NCBI RefSeq assembly: GCF_001949145.1
Contig: NW_019091426.1
Coordinates: forward strand, 1,234,724-1,259,255
Reading direction: 5' to 3'
DNA length: 24,532 nt
Source: Acanthaster planci
Taxonomy: Eukaryota > Echinodermata > Asteroidea > Valvatida > Acanthasteridae
Shown here: piece by piece, positions 12,801 to 21,800 of the stretch
How positions within the stretch are numbered: position 1 is the first letter of the stretch
Layout of the letters: each line of letters begins with the position of its first letter
Program-made: the position numbers and the translations under genes
Notes under the pieces: model-generated
Told to the model about the DNA's origin: nothing
Database searches by the model: none
What the model saw: the letters and a program-made list of their open reading frames with translations, nothing else

Positions 12801-15800
12801 AGCTTTAATTCTCTAAACACTGGCCTCACAAAAAAGCTGTTTTAACGTGACATCACTAGACATACAACACTGTACAATGACTTTGACTCACAGTGACTTT
12901 GCCTGAATTTCAAGGAATGGGTACATATACATTTACAACCAAATTGGACATAATTATTGTGCAATGAAGGCCTTGTATACCCCTATTATTTCATGTGACA
13001 ACACACAATGTCACCTGACTTAATTCCACAATGAAGTCTTCTATTTAACATTGCACAAATTCTGAAGTTCATCAGATTTTATAAACTACCAAAGTAATAA
13101 ACCTGGTGTGGAAGAGAAACCGTCTGAAAAAGAGAGAAAAAATTTTCCTAAAACAGCTAAAATCATGGAGAATGTTCAAGTATGTTAGAGGTCGCAGCAA
13201 GAAATAAAATTCATAATGGCAACACAAAAAGTATCTGCCAAGCAACACTCACTCAATGCTTCATCGGTTTCGTCTTTAAGATAAGGTGCGCACATAGAGA
13301 TCCAAACTAAGGCGACCTGTTAAATTAACACCAAAACCCTACGATCATTTTTTTGTCAGTTGAAGAAGGAACAAGTCTTACAGCTGATCTCTTTCTGACA
13401 TGCTAATTGCCCGCTAAAACCCTCTCTCTTTTGCCACAGAATCTGATCTTTCCCGTGTGAATGTTGTTTAAAGCTTTGCAATGTCGGCACAGTAAAATTA
13501 CAGACGTAGTTATGATGATGTTTAGCGACGAATCAGTGACTTGACCAAAACCTTCAGATTTTATCAGCAACTGAAAGAAGTAGGACAGTGAATACACAAA
13601 GGAGGTATCAAATACCTGAGAAAATTTTGGCTTTTAAAAGAGCCAGTGTGTCATGGCTGCTTCCTTGTCCACACAAGCACTTTCTCACAAAACAGCTACA
13701 TGCATTATGTTTTGGACCTACAAACCTCCTGCACTACTTTACAATTTGAATAAAGAAGTTAATGAATTTTTTTAAAGAAGCCCTTGTTTTATTTTGCTCA
13801 ATCATGAATCTTTTGTGGAACGCTGCTATAACAAACACGATGGGGTCCACGCTAAATGTTCGGTACAGCGGTCATTCGGTATAGCGAAATTAACTGCCGA
13901 ACATTTTGTTTCCATGTTAAATAGCGCCCTCTCTTGTCTAACTGAAGTGCACCCTTTTGTGATACATGTACTATGATTCCCTGTTTTTGTGATGTTTTGC
14001 CGTTGTATTCACGTTTGAGGTTTCTAGAAATGTCTCCATTAATTATTTTGGGTTTTTATTAAATCTTGAGTTACAAAATTGCCATTTAGTTTATCCTAAA
14101 ATTTGTGAAACTACTGCTCAGGATCGATCTCTGATGCATGCTGTGGCGAATCTGGGTTGATTTGCGACTGCGTAATGTTCAGTAGGTTTTGTGCACAAAA
14201 TATTGGGAGCCAAGGACGGTGTTCGGTACAGCTGAATATTCGGTAANNNNNNNNNNNNNNNNNNNNNNNNNNNNNNNNNNNNNNNNNNNNNNNNNNNNNN
14301 NNNNNNNNNNNNNNNNNNNNNNNNNNNNNNNNNNNNNNNNNNNNNNNNNNNNNNNNNNNNNNNNNNNNNNNNNNNNNNNNNNNNNNNNNNNNNNNNNNNN
14401 NNNNNNNNNNNNNNNNNCAGCTGAATATTCGGTATAGCGGTGGTCGGTATAGTGGTGTTCCACTGTATTTGATAAAGAGCCTTCCTGAATCAGATAAAAT
14501 CCTATGTACTCCTGAACAATAATTCAAGCTCCAAATTCTCTTGGAGATTTTGTGGATGCACAGTAATAAGTGTATTGACAATAGTGGTTTTCAAGCAGTT
14601 GTTTCCTGATGTGGAATATTAATTTTTTTCATGACATAAAAGAATCAAATATTCACGAGGTTGACTGACCTGGATGGTGGTGATCAGTGTCAGAACGAGA
14701 GTGCAGATACTGTGGCGGGAGAATCTGAAACCTTAGCAAAAAGGCAAAAACAAATCTCAATATGCCGACAACTTTTGCGTCTTACTCATTTTCAGTTGGA
14801 AGTTCACCTAAAGCGACATAATCCTCCAAATGAAGCACAAACACATTCACCTTTCTACCTGCCCGCTGAAGAGTCTCAATGAACTGAATGGTAAGTATAC
14901 ACGTTATTAGTTGCACTCATGTCACTTTCCATACTCTTTTTGGAGAGCTTCTGGCATTGAACAACTTTCTGTGTGTTGGTTTCTTACTGGAAAGCAGGCA
15001 AACTTTTCAGCATTAATTACTATTTGCCCTTGGGATGCAAAAAATGGAGTGAAACCTCACCTGGTACACTGGTGCCAAACACATACCGGAATAGACGCTC
15101 AAGAATATTTCTACTTTCCCTGCAACCGAGAACAAGTGATAAATTTCCTTAAAAGCAGCACATTAAAATTGTAAACAGGTTATGCAACACGTGGACTAAT
15201 TCAGCAAGCCAGATGGGAGACTTTGAGATGCTGGTGGCAGCAGACACACAGGCCTTTTATCACCGTATTGCGCATGCTTGAAAGTACAAAAGCAGGCTTA
15301 GAACTGGTAACAAGGACCGGTATGTTTGCCACTACCAAGGGTCTCAAAGTCTCCCATTAGAAGCCATTACTGCAATGGCACCATACACATGGACAGGTGG
15401 TATGCACCTGTTACATACCTCTTCAACAAGTAGAGTGTTGTGACTTGCATAAACACATGCATACCTCAAGTTCAAAAATATGCGAGTGAGCGTGGCGCCA
15501 CTGCACTAATGGCATCTCACAGATCAGTCTAAATGCATCAAGATGGTGCGCTGGATAAGGTGCAACACATGCTTACGCTAACACTAAGACGAGAGCAAAA
15601 TTACACGCATATAACTAAAAGAGAACAGGGGAAAAAATAACAAGAAAGAATATACCCAGATGTACCAGACCTTGCACAGCATTTTCTCTCTTCCGCAATA
15701 TTTTCAAGATGTATTTTTTTTGCATTGGGGAGATGTCAATTTATATAACGGGTCTTGACCTTACCAAACGTATATACGAACTATTTGCGGTACCCGCTGC

Positions 15801-18800
15801 TTCACCTGAATCAGCCGACCCTGGCAAACTCGGTGGTCGAGTGGTTAAGACGTTTGCACTAGTAAGCAGGAGGTCGTGGGTTCGAGTCCAACCCGAGTAA
15901 GCTCTTGGATTTTTTTCACAAGCTCTCAGACAAGCACTGAGCATACAGTGTTTCTCAATATATACGTTGGGTAAGGGCAAAACCCGTTATATAAATTTCC
16001 GCAATATTATGAATGAAAAGTGAAGAAAACCAAGAAATCAGCAACCGTGGAAGCTTGCCTGAAAAGGTGAGTCATTGCATGGGATCAACATCTAACGCAT
16101 GAGAAGGAATGAGACGGGGGGGACAGAAATGTATGTATAAAACTAACAAGATTGAGGCAGCTTCGGTAGTGGTGCGATGAAAAGTGAGGTTTTATTTTCT
16201 CCGTGCACTTTGCACTATTGCTATCAAGGTTACTCCATAGGAAAAATTAACTTACTCTTCAGGAAGTGGTGGTGTCAACAGAAACTTCACCCTCCTGTAG
16301 AAATGCGTCATCTTGAAGTCCTTTTCCGCCAGTGATGCATTGCTGCTTTTCCTCAGGTGCTTGAGTAGGAAAAAAAATACAAATTTCATTTATTACATAC
16401 ATATGGCAGGTTCTGCACCAGTTAAAAGAACACAAGTAGAACAGGCGTTGCAGTCGGGACCATTCACAAGACCAGTGACAAGACCAGTGACCAGACCAGT
16501 GACCAGACCAGTGACCAGGCCAGTGACATGACCAGTGACAAGACCAGTGACCAGACCAGTGACCAGACCAGTGACAAGACCGTATGCAGCAAGGTATGAG
16601 ATGGAGAGAACCCCCCCTTCTTTGTGTTGGTCATTGTCTCGCAGGAATCTGGGGAATTCCTTTCAGACATCTTGGGGGGGATGTGCTAAGTAACAATAGT
16701 CTGGAATGTGTATAGGGATTGGACATGTTGGGGGGTACCCCTCGGTCTCATTTCTTGCTGGGTATAGACAAGACCAGTGACAAGAAACAGGATGAACAAT
16801 GACAAAGGAATGCTTTTGTTGTAATTCATTTGAATAGCTTGTGACCTGAATTTGACTGATGAGGGTCTTGTGTTGGTCTTGCATTGGTCTCAAGAGATCT
16901 TGATCCCAATCACTGAGTAGCATCTTTAACAGTCATTCACAGAAGAAACAAAACAAGGATTGTTTTCACGGTTCAACTTACACCTCCTAACCATTCCCTT
17001 CCTTCGTACGAAAATACTCACCCTTCTTATGTCTTGTATGATGCCCAGAGTGAAACGAATCATCAGCGCTAGAAAGCAGACCATCCCAGATCCATTGATT
17101 CCTAATTCCTGGAATGATTGACAGCAAATGGGGAAGTGAGTAACAAAGGTCACAAAATATAAAACCCACAAAGCAAATCATATTCTTGTACCCAGAATTT
17201 GGGTCAGTTCTATATTTCTTAAGCTTGAAAAAATCTTAGAAGTTTTCCTGGCATAAAATGGCGCAAATGATGCACCAAAAACAGAGAGAGAACCTGGAGC
17301 TGGGTGCGGGTGGGGGGTCGATGATCCAATAGCAATGCATTTTTGTGTGCCGAGCCTTCAGCTGATTTTCCAGTCATGTCTTACGATCATATTGACATCA
17401 ATTTTAAGAGAATTGTGCAAACCATTCTCATGAAATGCCCATTTTTCGGAGATTTGTTCCCCCTTATGTGCATAAGCCGTGAACTGTAGATGGGCATCAT
17501 TAAAACTTCACAAATGTACTCATGATGAGTGTCTTCACATGCATGCCAAGATTACAAAAAATTTAGCATGGGACGAAAAGAGGTATTGGGGATTCCCCCT
17601 CAACCCAGCTGTGACATAGTACAAAGCCCAGGCTTTAAAGCTAAAGCAGCCTCTCCTATCCCCCCCAAAAACCCTGACATGTTCAGTTCCAGGCAAACCA
17701 ATGATGCCAACACAGAGGGCTCGACAATACTGGATCCATCAAAACCCGTCAAAGCAAAGCGTTGGAATTTCTGAATTTTCAAAGGGTTTTTTAAATGTTC
17801 TCTTTACCTTAATGATGTCGTACACTGCTCCATCATCTTCTTCAATGTCACAGCGTAAAGCAACCGACATGATGTAGAACGTAAACCTGCATGAAGGAAG
17901 GTCACAACGGTTGAGAAGTTTGTCAGATCACACGCGATTCCTGCATGGTTGTATTCATTATCGAGAACTTAAAATCCCTATGAGCAATAATTTGAGATAC
18001 ATGAAAACAATGAAGATTTAGTTTGCTTGAAGTCCTGATCCCACTGTTTCATTAAATAGTTTTGGAGGTTTTAGGACCAGAGAAAACCTCCAACATGTGT
18101 GAGGAATAATTATTGACTAAACAAACCTTAATTTCAATTAAATATTACAAGTCTTTGGGGGATTCATCTAAACCAACTCCGCAACCAGATAGTATTTCTT
18201 ATTACTGTGATGTCACCTCATTTGCAAGCAGGTGGTGCGTGGGTTACATTCTCGTGAATTCCTACATTCACCGTGACGTCATTTGCTTGGGACAAATATA
18301 AGCTGCAAGTCCACCGAACCTGTGACGTCTCTGGGCAAGTTTATTTTACTCCATGTCAAAGCACCTTTTGCAAGAATTTAATATTCAAATATTCAAAATT
18401 TCTGTATTTAGAAAGCAGGCCATCATCTTTAGCTCACTTCATGCATGTCTTCCTCAGTATAAGTTGTCCCTAACTACCAATATTTATGTCAATCACATTT
18501 TGCCTATTGGTGTAATAAAAACCATCCAGTTTGACGATGTTATCATGACATCTCAAAACATCCAAATGACACATTCATCAAAGGTCAAGGTGTTTTTGTC
18601 TGATTCAATACGTTGAACGCAGATTAGTTGAAACCGCTCAATTTATTAAGGGAATAAATATGTGCTTGGCCAGTCTTGAAGAATGGCTTAGGAGAATGGC
18701 GTGACTAATGTGCAGCTTGGGTATTATTGGCATTCAGTCTCCTAAGCCGTTAGGCCAAGCATATTGATTCCCATTCACATATACCTATTGACTTGCCATG

Positions 18801-21800
18801 TCACATGCAGACTCTTGACCAATAGGCATGGATTAAACTGTTGCGTATCCAGGTGACAGAGCACTTTTCACATGACGGGCATTATTAAACTGTTAATACA
18901 CAGTGACGTTGCGTGTTGTTGAACAGGGAAACTGTCTCCGGTATTTATGAATTTTGGATCAAACAATCCAAAAAAGGAGGAGTGTATTACAATGTTTGCA
19001 GCATTTCCCTTGCTGTACAAAATGTTGAATATTACAACATGGGTCTAATCTCTTAGATACATTTTTAATCCACCGAAGGTCACTTTTGTAGTTGAGCCCA
19101 TCACAAGTCCCAGCAAGTTCATCACAAGTCCCTGTAATCCATCACAAGTCATTCAGTCTTTAATAAGCCAAGTCGGAAATAAATCGTAAAGCATTCCTTT
19201 GTCAGCCTGTTACTTGTGACTTGTGGAAGGACTTGTATAAATGGGTTTGACTATGACGCTGCTGAAAGGGTTGGTTTAATAAAACTTGTTTAAGTTTTGA
19301 TTCTGATTTTACAAACATGACAAAAATATAAATACCTAAATTCAGTATATCACTTGCCACAAAATGCAAGATGAAGAATCTCACGACAGATTTTAAACTG
19401 ATTTTTGTAAATTAAAAATATCAAACTTTAATTCCTTGTAATTTGACGCTGAAGACGTCATGATGATATCAGATAAATATGCACCACATGCAATCAGGAT
19501 TAATATCTTACACAGTCAGTGCTGTAGTCAGTGCTGTAGTCAAGACCAGGCAGTCCAAGACCAAGACCACAACCGAGACCAACGGACCAAGACCCAGACC
19601 AACGGACCAAGACGGAGACCAAGACCATCCATCTGAGACCAAGACCAAGACCACATTTATAAATAAATGGAAGGAAATCATCTCTGTACATTGACATAAA
19701 ACTGTGAAGATCGCTATAAAGCACAGAGCTACATGTATGCGTTAGTTTAACAGAATGGTCCTGGAATTTAGCATTGTTTTTGTTGTTACTTTGCAATTTG
19801 CATTTTTCAATGATGTGTATACTTTTTGACCTGCTCTGAATGTCATGACATCAACGAACTTACACACCACCAAGGAAAAGGCACGCGACACACCATGTTT
19901 ATGCATTGTGCCAAAAATGCTATCACGGAATGGTGTTAGTCAAGTTTGAGATCAACAAACAGTGCATAAATAAGCGTGTATTACCAGACCACGCAATGCG
20001 ACTGCGTGCTCACAGGTGCCCCGAAAACAACAAATCACATGTCTTTTTTACAGCCGGTAACCAGTGACAATTATTTTGGGGTTGTCACACGCTATCTTCT
20101 TCCTGGTGCAAGGTTAAACTTTGCTTACACAAGTTTAACTGCGAGCGTTAAAGCTTTAAACTTTGGCCGTGCAAGTTTTAACTTTGGGTGCACACGTAAC
20201 TTGTGCAAAGGATGAAATTTGCACATGAAACACTACTGCCAGCCGTAGCCACAACAAATGCTTGCACGTACAGTCCTTAAGGACGTACTTACGTCTTGGG
20301 GGTATCGGTTCAAGTTTTTCGTTGGTCTACAAACAATCAAAATTCATCACCAATCAGGTATGAAATGGTGCAAAGCGTATATTAAATTGGTCTTGTACTA
20401 GTCTCAGCCAAAAAATCGGAGAACAGGAGGCGCCAGATCAAGACCAAGACCAGTGATCTGAGACCAAGACCAGCATGTTCAAGACCAAAACCATGTTCAA
20501 ACTGGTGTCCAGACTGGTCTCGAGGCCAAGACCAGTCTGGACAACTACAACACTGTGCACAGTCCAGGAGACAGCTACGAATGAAAAATGTTGGCCAGAA
20601 AAAAAAGGAGGATTGAAAAACAGATTCATTTGAATGATTTCAAGAGTGACCAGGTTGTGCCCAGTCACTCAACAATGCTGACTTGGGTAATTGGCCCAGC
20701 CTTCAGAGTAAGTTGAGAAGTTGATTTTGAATCCTACCAGGAAGAGGAGTAAACCAAACCAAGGATATTGCCCAGGGTTGTCTTGGAACGTAGGCAGAGC
20801 AGGATCGGGTAGAAAGCCACGCTGATGATGAGTGCGTTGACTATGGTAACCAGAAATTTGACGGTCCCTGCATTATGCAAATGTCAGTACAGTCAAATAA
20901 TATGCAAATCATATCTGTCAAACCCAAAATCGCAGTGGCCGATTTCTGAAAATTATAGCCAACTTTCGCACTGTCTTGCAACCACTCTCATTCTAAGAAA
21001 GTGGCAATAACTTATCTGTACCTACTGCCTTATCTGTCATATGAGGAAAAACCAAAAAGTGGTAGATCGCCTACTTTAATAGTAAGTAGAGTGTTTCTGG
21101 CAGTGGATGGTATTCTTACATAGCATTTATTTAGCAATAATCAGTTGGTCATTTGAGGCCAGAAATATATTACGAGGCTTGGGTCACAGTCTCAATTACA
21201 TATCGACAACAAATTTGATGGGGCCCGAAGGCTTAGTGCTTACGACATTCTACGACTGGTAGTTTGTGCACCATAGTGGGCATCAAGGTGCCTGCAGTTT
21301 TAGATAAGATGTTCTCCTTATTTTCAACTGCCAAACTCTAACAGGGGACGTCGAGATCAATCATTCCAGATCCAACTCAATGGTTAGGTTTTCATCCTAG
21401 GAGGAACCAAGAATTTAAGACGTGCACAATGAACTGCTTAATCTTCACCACTGACCTCGCAGCATGACTGCAAGCTTTTCGTAATCATAGTTTCCGAGCA
21501 ATATGTTCTGCTTGCCAAAGATGCCATCTACCATGCTGGTCGCCATGCTGCCAAAGGCAAACGCAAAGGACCAGCGATCAGAGTAGCTGTCCACTAGATT
21601 AACCGGGCTGTGGAGAAACAAGGGGAGAAAAAACAGGGTCAAGTGCAAATAAAGCAAAACAGTCGGAGTAGTCTGGGATCAAAATGAAATTCATCAATGA
21701 CACAAATTTCTCTTCATTTTTTTGGTGTTTTTCCAAAAAGATTTCCTGCAATATCATTGAAGAGAAAAAGAGAAGGGCTGGGATGACCTTTTTTGAGCTG

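Larger units (their letters stand above)
12330..13252 (-). other. Intron 10, at the RBP-loop position
   Basis: Besides the two candidate optional exons, I searched this stretch on the minus strand for a segment like the human YLLAGFGIV motif and found none. Confidence 0.6.
14725..16255 (-). other. Intron 8
   Basis: It contains the tRNA-core inverted-repeat element. The remainder, including an 87-codon plus-strand frame at 14911-15174, shows no recognisable domain. Confidence 0.8.
17887..20737 (-). other. Intron 5, 2.85 kb, the longest
   Basis: It holds the 123-bp foldback, the CATCACAAGTC triplet and both GACCAAGACC arrays. Between 20110 and 20220 AACTTTG recurs three times in unclassified repeat-like sequence. 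No coding exon was found. Confidence 0.8.

Noticed and set aside
14111-14581. 156-codon frame across the gap
   Set aside because: Its length comes from N bases; both flanks are transposon repeat.
15828-15898. A functional tRNA gene
   Set aside because: The anticodon arm is degenerate, the acceptor stem has a mismatch, and the sequence sits inside a 260-bp inverted-repeat element.
15741-15980. Minus-strand frame containing TRTHDLLLTSANVLTTRPPS
   Set aside because: It is the antisense translation of the tRNA-like core and its inverted repeats, a common false gene model.
16313-16531. Plus-strand frame with VTRP repeats
   Set aside because: It is the translation of the 12-bp minisatellite, overlaps exon 8 antisense and is closed by a stop within the array.
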